Shown piece after piece: positions 35,176 through 43,452 of a DNA stretch of 64,000 bases. The notes under the pieces are model-generated. The model searched no databases and was not told the DNA's origin. It worked only from the letters and a program-made list of their open reading frames with translations. Position 1 is the first letter of the stretch. Each line of letters opens with the position of its first letter. Source of the stretch: an uncultured Anaerolineae bacterium (GTDB lineage: Bacteria > Chloroflexota > Anaerolineae > CG2-30-64-16); NCBI GenBank assembly GCA_937124585.1, contig CAKZKT010000146.1, forward strand, positions 45,389 through 109,388, read 5' to 3'. A program made the translations under genes and the position numbers.

Positions 35176-36050
35176 AGGGAAAGGGCCCCGATCTGTCCAT
35201 CGCCATCATCGGGCTGGCGAGCCTGGTGGGATTGGTGGCATTTTTGTATCCGTTTTTTTTGCCGGGCCGCATGAACACGGGCGCGCTGGCCCATGCCAAC
35301 GACGCGCCGTTGGTGTTTGTGATCGTGCTCGTGCTGTGCCTGGTGGTCGTCTTCACCAGCCTGACCGGCCAGCAGATGTCCAGCAAGCTTACGGCGTTGC
35401 TCGGCATCCTGACCGCGCTCAGCGCGGTGCTGCGGATGATCCCCGGGCCGGCCGGTTTCAACGCGATTTTCTTGCTGCCGATCCTGGCCGGTTTTTGCTA
35501 TGGCCCGACGTTCGGATTCCTGCTGGGCGTTTTGTCGCTGCTGGTCTCTGCGCTGATCGGCGGCGGAGTGGGGCCCTGGCTGCCCTATCAAATGCTGGCA
35601 ACCGGCTGGGTGGGATTGCTCTCCGGTTTTCTGCCCGAGCTGAAACGCTATCGCCGGTTGGAGCCATTCATGCTGGCTGCCTGGGGCGCCGTGATCGGCC
35701 TGATCTTCGGCGCGATCATGAACATCTGGTTCTGGCCATTTCTGGTCGGGGGCATCGGCTTTGAGCAGCCGACGGCGGGCATGTGGCAGCCGGGCATGAG
35801 CTTGGGGGCCACTCTGCGGGCGTATCTGATGTTTTACGTGGTGACTTCGCTGTGGTGGGATGTCTGGCGCGCAGCAGGCAACGCGCTGTTGATTCTCCTC
35901 TTCGGCGACGCGATTTTGCGGGTGTTGCGTCGCTTCCGCAGCCGTTTTCGCTTCGATGTTGTGGCCGAGGTGATTACGCCCCCCGCTGACCCGGTCGGAG
36001 ACCGGGCAGAGCAGGGGGCAGAGACCGGCCAGGGCAGAAGCGGGCATTAG
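35172..36050 (+). CDS. ECF transporter substrate-binding S component
   Basis: 292 residues with about eight hydrophobic segments. The central AGFNAIFLLPILAGFCYGPTFGFLLGVL segment region (about 95-125) is typical of S components of energy-coupling factor transporters; the ligand cannot be assigned, though cobalamin- or riboflavin-type S components are the closest in look. The ATG overlaps the ATPase stop (ATGA). A T component, needed to join ATPase and S subunits, is not in this locus. The last four bases overlap the convergent dehydrogenase gene. Confidence 0.8.
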   Translation: MKGKGPDLSIAIIGLASLVGLVAFLYPFFLPGRMNTGALAHANDAPLVFVIVLVLCLVVVFTSLTGQQMSSKLTALLGILTALSAVLRMIPGPAGFNAIFLLPILAGFCYGPTFGFLLGVLSLLVSALIGGGVGPWLPYQMLATGWVGLLSGFLPELKRYRRLEPFMLAAWGAVIGLIFGAIMNIWFWPFLVGGIGFEQPTAGMWQPGMSLGATLRAYLMFYVVTSLWWDVWRAAGNALLILLFGDAILRVLRRFRSRFRFDVVAEVITPPADPVGDRAEQGAETGQGRSGH

Positions 36051-36991
36051 GCGTTCTGTCGGGCTTCTTTCATTCGCTGCACCAGCCATAGATCGCGCGT
36101 GCGACGCAGTTCGTCCACGCTGCGCGTGTGCCAGTCGTGGAATCCCTGGCCGGTGCGCGCGCCCAAATGGCTGGCCGCCACGAGGTTCTTCAAGTATTGG
36201 CCCGGTTCGGTCGCGTTGCACAGGCTGGGCAGCACCGAGGTCTGCACGGCCAGGCCCAGATCGAGGCCAATGGCGTCGAGGTGCTCCAGCGGGCCATAGA
36301 CCGGAAAGCGCAATCCGGCCCCGGCCTTGAGCGCCGTTTCCACGTCCGCCGCGCTGGCGATCCCCTCCTGCACCATGTAGATGCATTCGCGGATCACCGC
36401 CTGCAAGATGCGGTTGCAGATCTGGCCGGGCACATCTTTGCGGCCGATCACCGGCCGTTTGCCGCACCGCTGCAGGAAACGAGATGTGCGTTGCACGGTT
36501 TCCTCCGTGGTGCGTTCGCCCTGGATCACCTCGACCAGCGGCATCAGGTGGGCCGGATTCCAGAAATGTGTGGTGACCGCGCGCTCGGGGTGGGCCATCT
36601 GGCCGGCGATGTCGGAGATGCGCAGGCCAGACGTGTTGCTGGCGAGGATGATGCGCGGCGGGCAGCGCGCGTCCAGCTCGCGAAAGAAAGCCTGTTTGGT
36701 CGGCAGGTGCTCGACGATGGATTCGATGACCAGATCGGCGCTCGCGGCCACAGCCTGATCCACAGTGCAAGCGAGCCGGTCGGCTGCGGCTGCTGCGGCC
36801 TCGGCTGCGACCGCGCCATGTTCGACCATGAAAGCGAGCGCGGCCTCATAGCGACTCCGGCCGCGCGCCAGGCTCTCCTCGGTGCGGCCCACGAGCGTCG
36901 TCTGGCAACCGGCCAGCGTGGTGGAGACGGCAATGCCCGGGCCCATTTGGCCGGTGCCGATGATGACCACGCGCGCGATTTCGTCTTCCAT
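36047..36991 (-). CDS. 3-hydroxyacyl-CoA dehydrogenase family protein
   Basis: 314 residues. The NAD-binding VVIIGTGQMGPGIA (7-20) and the catalytic region SNTSGLRISDIA...THFWNPAHLMPLVEV match 3-hydroxybutyryl-CoA/L-gulonate-type dehydrogenases. AAGGAG lies before the ATG. It is the last gene of the leftward catabolic cluster that starts at the LacI-type regulator, though a 127-base gap separates it from the next gene. The NPAHLMPLVE wording leaves open a free hydroxy-acid substrate instead of a CoA ester. Confidence 0.9.
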   Translation of the reverse strand: MEDEIARVVIIGTGQMGPGIAVSTTLAGCQTTLVGRTEESLARGRSRYEAALAFMVEHGAVAAEAAAAAADRLACTVDQAVAASADLVIESIVEHLPTKQAFFRELDARCPPRIILASNTSGLRISDIAGQMAHPERAVTTHFWNPAHLMPLVEVIQGERTTEETVQRTSRFLQRCGKRPVIGRKDVPGQICNRILQAVIRECIYMVQEGIASAADVETALKAGAGLRFPVYGPLEHLDAIGLDLGLAVQTSVLPSLCNATEPGQYLKNLVAASHLGARTGQGFHDWHTRSVDELRRTRDLWLVQRMKEARQNA

Positions 36992-37118
36992 GCGTGATGC
37001 TCCTTCATGCGGGACAACAAAGATGCTAAAGCATGCAGACGCAAAGGACCTGATCGGGCACGACCGGAGGCCGGCTATAACCCGGATGAGGTGCCGGGCT
37101 ACGCGGCGAGGCTGACGC

Positions 37119-38024
37119 TCATGCCTGCGCTTCGGCCTCCATCTTCAGGCCGCTCATCTCCGCGATCAGCATGGCGAGCGCCGAATGATCCAGGTCGCCA
37201 CGGCCCATCGCCACCAGGGCGGTGAAGAGTTCGTGCACCAGGCCGGTGACCGGCATGGCGACGCCGTATTCGCGGCCGGTGGCGAGTGCCGCCTTGAGGT
37301 CTTTGTGCTGCAATCGGGCGCGAAAACCGGGCCGGAAGTTGCGGTCGAGGATGCGTTTGCCGTGCGCGTCCAGCACCCGGCTGTTGGCGAAACCGCCCAA
37401 CAATACCTCGCGCACGCGCGCCGGATCCACGCCGGCTTTCGCAGCCAGCGTCAACGCCTCGCCGACCGCGGCGATGGTGAGCGCGATCACCACCTGATTG
37501 CACGCTTTGGTCACCTGGCCGGCGCCGGCCTCGCCCATGTGCACGATGTTTTTGCCCATCGTTTCCAGCACCGGCAGCACGCGGGCAAAGGCTTCCGGAT
37601 GGCCGCCGACCATGATCGTGAGCGTGCCCTGCTGCGCGCCGATCTCCCCGCCCGAGACAGGCGCGTCGAGCATTGTCACGCCCAGCCTGGCGGCTTTGGC
37701 TGCCAGGGCGCGCGCGGTCACCGGCGAAATCGAGCTCATGTCTACGATGATTTTGCCCGGCGTGATGCCTTCGAACACGCCGGCCGGCCCCTCGACGACG
37801 GCCTGTACGTCCGGCGCATCGGGCAGGCAGAGCAGGATGATCTCGGCCTGCTCTGCCACGCCCCTGGGCGAGCCGCCATCGCGCGCGCCGGCCGCTACCA
37901 GCTCGGCGACCGCGCCACGGCTGCGATTGTGGACGACGAGCGGATATCCTCGTTGCAACACGTGCAAGGCCATGTTCTTGCCCATGATGCCCAGACCGAT
38001 GAAACCGATCACCGGTTTGTTCAT
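37119..38024 (-). CDS. NAD(P)-dependent beta-hydroxyacid dehydrogenase (GarR/GlxR-like)
   Basis: 301 residues. IGFIGLGIMGKNMALHV is the Rossmann motif of the beta-hydroxyacid dehydrogenase family, DAPVSGGEIGAQQGTL the substrate-binding motif and KACNQVV carries the catalytic Lys. The closest named enzymes are 2-hydroxy-3-oxopropionate (tartronate semialdehyde) reductases. GGAAGGAG precedes the ATG. In the catabolic cluster it would reduce an aldehyde produced by the RraA-like aldolase; this is inference. Confidence 0.92.
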   Translation of the reverse strand: MNKPVIGFIGLGIMGKNMALHVLQRGYPLVVHNRSRGAVAELVAAGARDGGSPRGVAEQAEIILLCLPDAPDVQAVVEGPAGVFEGITPGKIIVDMSSISPVTARALAAKAARLGVTMLDAPVSGGEIGAQQGTLTIMVGGHPEAFARVLPVLETMGKNIVHMGEAGAGQVTKACNQVVIALTIAAVGEALTLAAKAGVDPARVREVLLGGFANSRVLDAHGKRILDRNFRPGFRARLQHKDLKAALATGREYGVAMPVTGLVHELFTALVAMGRGDLDHSALAMLIAEMSGLKMEAEAQA

Positions 38025-38136
38025 CTGTTTGACTCCTTCCGATCAGTTCACAGTGCGAGACGCATCTCTGTCCACGCGCCGGCCACCCTTCCAGGTGCCT
38101 GGCAACGCAGGGCGGCAACCTTCCGGTTTGACACGG

Positions 38137-39243
38137 TCAGCCGCCCCGTGCGCTCAGCGGACGCACGCCGAGGCCGACGGCCAGGCGGTCGAGCTCGGCG
38201 ATGCCGGCGCCGGTCAGCGGCGCGCCCAGGCGTTGGCTCTCGGCGGTCTTCTCTTGTTCGATCTCGCCGGGGACGAAGATGCGTTCGACCCCTGGCCGTG
38301 GCGGCTGCTGATGCACTTCGCGCACGAGCTGATCCATGCGCTTTTGAAATTGCATTGTCGGCATGAAGGTTTCGATGTCTACAGCGGCGAAGAAATGCCC
38401 CAGATTTTGGATCCGTTCCCCCTGGTCGTACAGGTCTACGATGTGCGGGCCGAAGGCAGCGCCGGTCAACACACCGCACAGGACATCTATCACGAACGCC
38501 AGCCCCGAGCCTTTGTAGCCGCCGAACGGCAGCACGACACCGCGCAGGGCGGCTCCGGAATCGCGAGTGGACCGTCCATATTCGTCCAGCGCCCAACCCT
38601 CTGGGATTTCCTGTCCGGCTTTGTGCATCATGACGATTTTGCCGCGCGCCACCACGCTGGTGGACATGTCCAGGATGACCGGCCGTTCGTCGCCGCAGGG
38701 GATGCCGATGGCGATGGGATTGGTGCCGAAAAAGCGGCGATAACCGCCGTGGGGCGGCATGTTGGCCGGCGCGTTCGTCAGCGCCAGCCCGATCATGGCG
38801 GCGCGGATGGCGCGGTGCATGAAGAAAGCGCCGGTGCCGAAATGGGAACTCCGGCGCACTCCCACGACACCGATTCCCGTCTCGCGCGCCATCTCGATGG
38901 CCAGCTCCATCGCTCGCGTGCCCACCACTTGTCCCAGGCCGGCGTCGCCGTCGAGCAACGCAGCGCCGGCCCGACGCCGTTCGATCGTGATCTGCGGCCG
39001 CGGCCGCGTCGTGCCCGCTTGCAGGCGACGCACATAGACGGGCAGCAGGCGCACCGCGCCGTGGCTCGCCAGGCCGCTGGCATCTGCCTGGGTCAATGAC
39101 TCGGCCACCAGCGCCGCATCCTCAGCGGGGACGCCGACGGCCATCAGGATATCGCGGCAGAAATCGTTCAGGAGGGCCAGCGCGATCCGACATTCCGATG
39201 TCGGATCAGTCACGCTGCCTCCATTCCCCAGGTCGGCGGGCAT
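38137..39243 (-). CDS. Ldh family oxidoreductase (malate/L-lactate/sulfolactate dehydrogenase type)
   Basis: 368 residues. ADASGLASHGAVRLLPVYV near the N-terminus, RRSSHFGTGAFFMHRA and FFGTNPIAIGIP are signatures of the NAD(P)-dependent YlbC/MdhL-type dehydrogenases, which oxidise 2-hydroxy acids (ureidoglycolate, malate, sulfolactate, 2,3-diketogulonate). It starts four bases after the stop of the RraA-like gene. A GTG at 39213 (VTDPTSE) is an alternative start. Substrate not determined. Confidence 0.92.
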   Translation of the reverse strand: MPADLGNGGSVTDPTSECRIALALLNDFCRDILMAVGVPAEDAALVAESLTQADASGLASHGAVRLLPVYVRRLQAGTTRPRPQITIERRRAGAALLDGDAGLGQVVGTRAMELAIEMARETGIGVVGVRRSSHFGTGAFFMHRAIRAAMIGLALTNAPANMPPHGGYRRFFGTNPIAIGIPCGDERPVILDMSTSVVARGKIVMMHKAGQEIPEGWALDEYGRSTRDSGAALRGVVLPFGGYKGSGLAFVIDVLCGVLTGAAFGPHIVDLYDQGERIQNLGHFFAAVDIETFMPTMQFQKRMDQLVREVHQQPPRPGVERIFVPGEIEQEKTAESQRLGAPLTGAGIAELDRLAVGLGVRPLSARGG

Positions 39244-39246
39244 GGG

Positions 39247-39915
39247 TTATACCTGCAGGCCATGCCGTTCGAGTGCTTTGCGGAAGCCCAGCACATCGAG
39301 GGTCAGCTCCCCGCGTTCCAGACGACGCATTACTTCGGCTTCGCGCGCTTCGCGGGCCACGGAAGCATGGTAGACCTCCTCCAGTCGTTCGGCAGCCACG
39401 ATGACGACGCCGTCGTCATCGCCCAGCACCAGGTCGCCTGGCCGCACCAGGACGCCTCCGCAGATGATCGGGTGGTTGATCCAGCCGGCCGATTCTTTGA
39501 CCGTTGCTTTCATGGAGACCGCCGGTGCGAAGACGGGGAAGCCTCGGCGTGAGATCGGGCCCACGTCGCGCACACCGCCGTTGATCACGATGCCGACGAT
39601 GCCGCGCGCCTGGGCGGCCACGGTGATGATCTCGCCCCAATGGCCGGCTTCCAGCGCCTGGCCGACGTCGGCCACCAGGACGTCGCCGGGCCGGCCCAAC
39701 GCCACGGCCGCGTGCAACGTCAGATTGTCGGCGGCCTGGCAGCGCACGGTGAGCGCGCTGCCGCACAGGCGCATCCCCGCCGCGATGGGCCGGATGTCGT
39801 GGCTCATGGCACCGTGTTTGCCGCTCGCCTCGTAGACGGTCGCCGTCTCCAGCGCGGCATACCGTTCGATCCATTCGTGGGGGACGCGCGTGATGTCGAG
39901 ATTGAATTGGTTCAT
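39247..39915 (-). CDS. RraA-like protein (4-hydroxy-2-oxoacid aldolase type), copy 2 of the cluster
   Basis: 222 residues. VYEASGKHGAMSHDIRPIAAG at the start, VADVGQALEAGHWGEI in the middle and NGGVRDV with the Arg-Asp pair match the metal-dependent HMG/CHA aldolases and RraA fold. In a catabolic cluster an aldolase or decarboxylase for a hydroxylated oxoacid is more likely than RNase E inhibition. AGGACG precedes the ATG. A second, diverged RraA-like gene lies at 44870-45628 in the same cluster. Confidence 0.9.
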   Translation of the reverse strand: MNQFNLDITRVPHEWIERYAALETATVYEASGKHGAMSHDIRPIAAGMRLCGSALTVRCQAADNLTLHAAVALGRPGDVLVADVGQALEAGHWGEIITVAAQARGIVGIVINGGVRDVGPISRRGFPVFAPAVSMKATVKESAGWINHPIICGGVLVRPGDLVLGDDDGVVIVAAERLEEVYHASVAREAREAEVMRRLERGELTLDVLGFRKALERHGLQV

Positions 39916-39952
39916 GAGACGTCCTGAATCCTCACATGCAGGATGGGCCTGC

Positions 39953-41053
39953 TCACGGCATGATGACCGCTTTGAGCGCCTCTTGCCGTTCCGTGGCGAT
40001 GACCGCCTCGTTGACGTGGTCGAGGTCGAACTGATGGGTGACGAGCCTGTCCACCGGGATTTTGCGCAACAGGTTGAGCCCGCGCAGGAAATGTTTGTTC
40101 GCTGCCGACCAGGCGCCGTCAATGCGGATCTGCTTGCGATTGATCATATGTGGGTTGAGGGGGACGGTGCCGGCGTCGCCGTAGTGGCCGGCGATCAGGT
40201 AGCGGCCATTGATGCGCACCACCTCCAGGCCTTCGGCCACGGCCGCCGGCACACCGGCGCATTCGAACACGACATCGGCGCCGCGGTTGTTGGTCAGCTC
40301 CAGCACGCGGGCGATGCGCTGCGCGGCAGAAGTCTGAGTGATGTCAATCACCTCGTCTGCGCCGAATTCTTTGGCCAATGCCAGCCGGCCCGCCGGGCCG
40401 CCGATCACGATCACCCGGCCGGCGCCGGCATCGCGGGCCAACAGCAGGCCCATCAGCCCGACCGCGCCGGCGCCCTGGACGACGACCGTGTCGCCGTACT
40501 CCAGGCCGCCGATGCGTTCCAGGCCATGCACCATCACGCGCAGGGCATCGCCCAGGACGACGGCAGGTGGCGGCACTTCAGGCGGGATCACGACGATGTC
40601 GCTGTCGGGCAGCAGCCAGACATACTCGGCGAAGCCGCCGACCAGATAGGGATGCTGCCAGGCCGGCACCCAGCCGCCATAGCCGATGCGTCGCTCGCAT
40701 TTGGCCGGATCGCCCAGGATGGTGCAATTGTAGCATTTCATGCACGATTTGGGCAGCCAGGTGATCAGGTCGCCGATGTGGATTTGCTTGCCGGTGATAT
40801 CGCGCAGCGGCTGCTCGCCGCCGATCGCTTCGACGCGGGCAACGTTTTCGTGGCCCAAAATCGCAGGTGTCTTGATGGCGACTTTGCCGTGCAGGATGTG
40901 CACATCGGTGCCGCATACGCCGGCCATGACGATCTTGCCGAGCACGGCGCCTTCGGTCAGTGGCGGCACGGCTACCGTCTCGATGGCGAACGGTCTGGTT
41001 TGCGGGGGGCGGATCTCCCGCAACATCGCTACACGCGCTGTTTGAGGATACAC
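39953..41053 (-). CDS. Zinc-dependent alcohol/polyol dehydrogenase
   Basis: 366 residues. GVCGTDVHILHG carries the catalytic Cys, GHENV the next ligand region, and CMKCYNCTILGDPAKCE holds the four structural-zinc cysteines; VVVQGAGAVGLMG is the cofactor loop. Family: medium-chain dehydrogenases such as threonine or sorbitol dehydrogenase. The start is GTG at 41053 with AAAGGAGAAATC upstream; longer open frame to 41230 is rejected because it overlaps the PPC-domain gene. It lies 16 bases after that gene. Confidence 0.92.
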   Translation of the reverse strand: MYPQTARVAMLREIRPPQTRPFAIETVAVPPLTEGAVLGKIVMAGVCGTDVHILHGKVAIKTPAILGHENVARVEAIGGEQPLRDITGKQIHIGDLITWLPKSCMKCYNCTILGDPAKCERRIGYGGWVPAWQHPYLVGGFAEYVWLLPDSDIVVIPPEVPPPAVVLGDALRVMVHGLERIGGLEYGDTVVVQGAGAVGLMGLLLARDAGAGRVIVIGGPAGRLALAKEFGADEVIDITQTSAAQRIARVLELTNNRGADVVFECAGVPAAVAEGLEVVRINGRYLIAGHYGDAGTVPLNPHMINRKQIRIDGAWSAANKHFLRGLNLLRKIPVDRLVTHQFDLDHVNEAVIATERQEALKAVIMP

Positions 41054-41069
41054 GATTTCTCCTTTCGTG

Positions 41070-41486
41070 TCAGGGATGGACGAAGCGACCGATACGATCC
41101 CAGCCGGCGAGGCTGATATCGGGGGTCTCCAGCAGATAGGCGACGCTGAAGGAGAGGATGCGACAGCCCTCCTCGAGATGACCGCCGAGGGCCTTCGCGG
41201 TGTCGCCGAAAGTGATATGGGCGTGGACACGGCCTTCGAGGATCAAGCCGTTCAGCGCCAGGATGTCGAACGGCCCGTCGCCTTTCAGGAAGACATCGTG
41301 GGGCGGCAAGTCCGTTGTGTCCACGATGTGGATGTGATAGCTTTGGATCGAGCCGATCTCGCCGAGGATCACGCCGTTCTTGATGCCATGTTGTTCGGCG
41401 GCGGCGGTCAGCGAGCGCAGGATGTCGTCGCCGGTGTCCATGCGGACGAGAATCAATCGGCCGCTGTTGGTGCACTGCGTGAACAT
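41070..41486 (-). CDS. PPC/DUF296 domain protein
   Basis: 138 residues. LILVRMDTGDDILRSL, GIKNGVILGEIGSIQSYHIH, GDGPFDILALNG and GRVHAHITFGD match the PPC (plant and prokaryote conserved, DUF296) domain, a trimeric fold first known from AT-hook proteins. Bacterial single-domain members have no settled function. GAGGG lies before the ATG. Its position inside a sugar-acid catabolic operon suggests a metabolic or ligand-sensing role. Confidence 0.85.
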   Translation of the reverse strand: MFTQCTNSGRLILVRMDTGDDILRSLTAAAEQHGIKNGVILGEIGSIQSYHIHIVDTTDLPPHDVFLKGDGPFDILALNGLILEGRVHAHITFGDTAKALGGHLEEGCRILSFSVAYLLETPDISLAGWDRIGRFVHP

Positions 41487-41519
41487 GTTTTTCCCTCTTT
41501 GTGCGTGCAAGACTCTGGC

Positions 41520-42425
41520 CTAGCGGCCGGCGATGCCTGTCATCACGACGCCTTTGATGAAATAGCGCTGACCGATGAAGAACAGCACCATGATCGGAAC
41601 CACCAGAAACATAGATGCGGCCATGCTGATGTGCCAGGATGCGTCGTAGGGGTTGATGAATGCCCGCAGGCCGAGCGCCAGGGTCTTCTTGTCCTCGGTA
41701 AAAAGGTAGAGGAGCGGGTGCAGGAAGTCATTCCAGTGATACACAAACGAGAAGATGCCGATGGCGGTCAGCACGGGCATCGAAAGCGGCACGAGCACAC
41801 GGCGCCAGATTGCGAAATTAGAGGCCCCGTCAATGCGTGCGGCTTCATCGTAGTCTTTGGGAATGGTGAGATAGAATTGGCGCACCAGGAAGATATTGAA
41901 CGCGCCGCCACCGAAGAAAGGCGGCACCACCATGGGCAGGATGGTGTCGAGCCAGCCCAGAGCTTTGAACAGGATGAAGCGCGGGATGATGGTGACCACC
42001 TCCGGCAACATCATCGTGCTGAGCAGGAGCACGAACAGCGCGTCCCGACCGGGAAAGCGCAGCCGGGCAAACCCGAAAGCCACGAACGAGCTCATCACGA
42101 CATTGCCGACCATGGCAATCAGGGTGATCGTCGCCGTGTTCGCCAGCCAGCGGAGCAACGGCGCCCGGTTCAATGCCTCCGCGTAGTTATGCCACTGAAT
42201 TGGGTTGGGGATCCAGACCGGCGGATAGGCGAACACCTCGCCCTGCTGTTTCAACGACGTCGAGACGATCCATACCAGCGGAATCATGAAGATACAGCTG
42301 AGGAGGATCATGATCCCGTATTGGAGCGTCCGCACCAGATAGAATGATACCGGCTTGCGGGGACGCAAAGACGCGTGGCTGCTTTGGCCGGCCGCCGATG
42401 CTACGACTCCCTGGGCTGCGCTCAT
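41520..42425 (-). CDS. Carbohydrate ABC transporter permease (MalG type)
   Basis: 301 residues with six membrane segments. The EAA loop is DEAARIDGASNFAIWRRVLVPLS, which contacts the ATPase. The C-terminus SAISSKG-like region of other frames is ignored. Its ATG overlaps the stop of the MalF-type permease (ATGA). Forms the membrane channel of a CUT1 sugar importer with the permease and binding protein next door; no ATPase gene is in the cluster, so a shared MsmX/MalK-type ATPase probably serves it. Confidence 0.93.
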   Translation of the reverse strand: MSAAQGVVASAAGQSSHASLRPRKPVSFYLVRTLQYGIMILLSCIFMIPLVWIVSTSLKQQGEVFAYPPVWIPNPIQWHNYAEALNRAPLLRWLANTATITLIAMVGNVVMSSFVAFGFARLRFPGRDALFVLLLSTMMLPEVVTIIPRFILFKALGWLDTILPMVVPPFFGGGAFNIFLVRQFYLTIPKDYDEAARIDGASNFAIWRRVLVPLSMPVLTAIGIFSFVYHWNDFLHPLLYLFTEDKKTLALGLRAFINPYDASWHISMAASMFLVVPIMVLFFIGQRYFIKGVVMTGIAGR

Positions 42426-43324
42426 GCCTCACCTCCCTCGTAATAGACCCACGAGCGCGACAGGCGCAATTGTATCAGAGTAAAACCGAGGATGACAAAG
42501 AAGAGCAACCAGGCAAACGCGGAGGCCAGGCCCATGTTGAACTGTTCGAACGCGAGCCGATACAGGTAGAGCACGGCGAACAAGGTGGAATTCTGCGGGC
42601 CGCCGTTGGTCATCAGGTAGGCGCCGGTGAAGATTTGGAAGGTGCCGATGATGCCCAAAACCAGGTTGAACAGGATCACCGGAGACAGCATCGGCAGGGT
42701 CACGGCGCGGAAGCGATGATACCAGTTGGCGCCATCTATCTCGGCCGCCTCGTACAGCGATTGCGGGATACCCTGTAAGCCGGCCAGGAAGATCACCATG
42801 GTGTTGCCGGTAGACCACAGGCCGATCAGGATGAAGGATGGCTTCGAGCTCGCCGGATGCCAAAGCCATTGCGACGTCGGGAGGCCGAGCATCTTCAAGA
42901 GGCTGTTGGCGAGGCCGATGTCCGGGTTCAGAATCCACAGCCAGAGCACGGCGTTGGCGACGGCGGGCATGATGCCTGGGAGGTAGAAGAAAGTGCGGAA
43001 AAAGGACTGGAACTTGATCCGTTGATTGAGCAACAAAGCAGTGATCAACGCCGTCGTCAGGTTGATGGGCACGCTGAGAAACGTGTAGAACGCCGTATTG
43101 TAGAAGGCAACGCCGACGAGTGGGTTGCGGAAGAGGTCTTGAAAGTTCTTCAGCCCGGCCCAAACCGGGGCGCTGAACAGATCCCACCGCATCAGCGACA
43201 GGATCACCGAGGCGAGCATGGGGCCGGCCGTCCACAACAAGAAGCCGAGCAACCACGGCAGGATAAAAATATACCCATCAATCGCCTCGCGCTTCATCAG
43301 GCGCGACATCGGACGCCTTGCCAT
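42422..43324 (-). CDS. Carbohydrate ABC transporter permease (MalF type)
   Basis: 300 residues with six membrane segments. YEAAEIDGANWYHRFRAVTLPML is the EAA loop. FILPWLLGFLLWTAGPM is the first helix. GGAGGAGAG precedes the ATG at 43324. It pairs with the MalG-type permease, with which it overlaps by four bases. Between it and the binding-protein gene lies a strong hairpin (43398-43432). Confidence 0.93.
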   Translation of the reverse strand: MARRPMSRLMKREAIDGYIFILPWLLGFLLWTAGPMLASVILSLMRWDLFSAPVWAGLKNFQDLFRNPLVGVAFYNTAFYTFLSVPINLTTALITALLLNQRIKFQSFFRTFFYLPGIMPAVANAVLWLWILNPDIGLANSLLKMLGLPTSQWLWHPASSKPSFILIGLWSTGNTMVIFLAGLQGIPQSLYEAAEIDGANWYHRFRAVTLPMLSPVILFNLVLGIIGTFQIFTGAYLMTNGGPQNSTLFAVLYLYRLAFEQFNMGLASAFAWLLFFVILGFTLIQLRLSRSWVYYEGGEA

Positions 43325-43397
43325 AGCTCTCCTCCGAAGCGAGTGCATTTTTCTGGCAGAAGAACCTGGGGCCGAATCAAATGACGGCCGGCTGCAA

Positions 43398-43432
43398 CTT
43401 CAGCCGTTCCGACTCAGCCGGAACGGCTGAAG
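43398..43432. repeat. Intercistronic hairpin between binding-protein and permease genes
   Basis: CTTCAGCCGTTCCG (43398-43411) and its exact complement (43419-43432) leave a 7-base loop. There is no run of T on the minus strand after it. Such hairpins after binding-protein genes usually raise the relative level of the upstream message, as in maltose operons. Confidence 0.75.
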
Positions 43433-43452
43433 ACATGGCGGCGCCGACTGAA

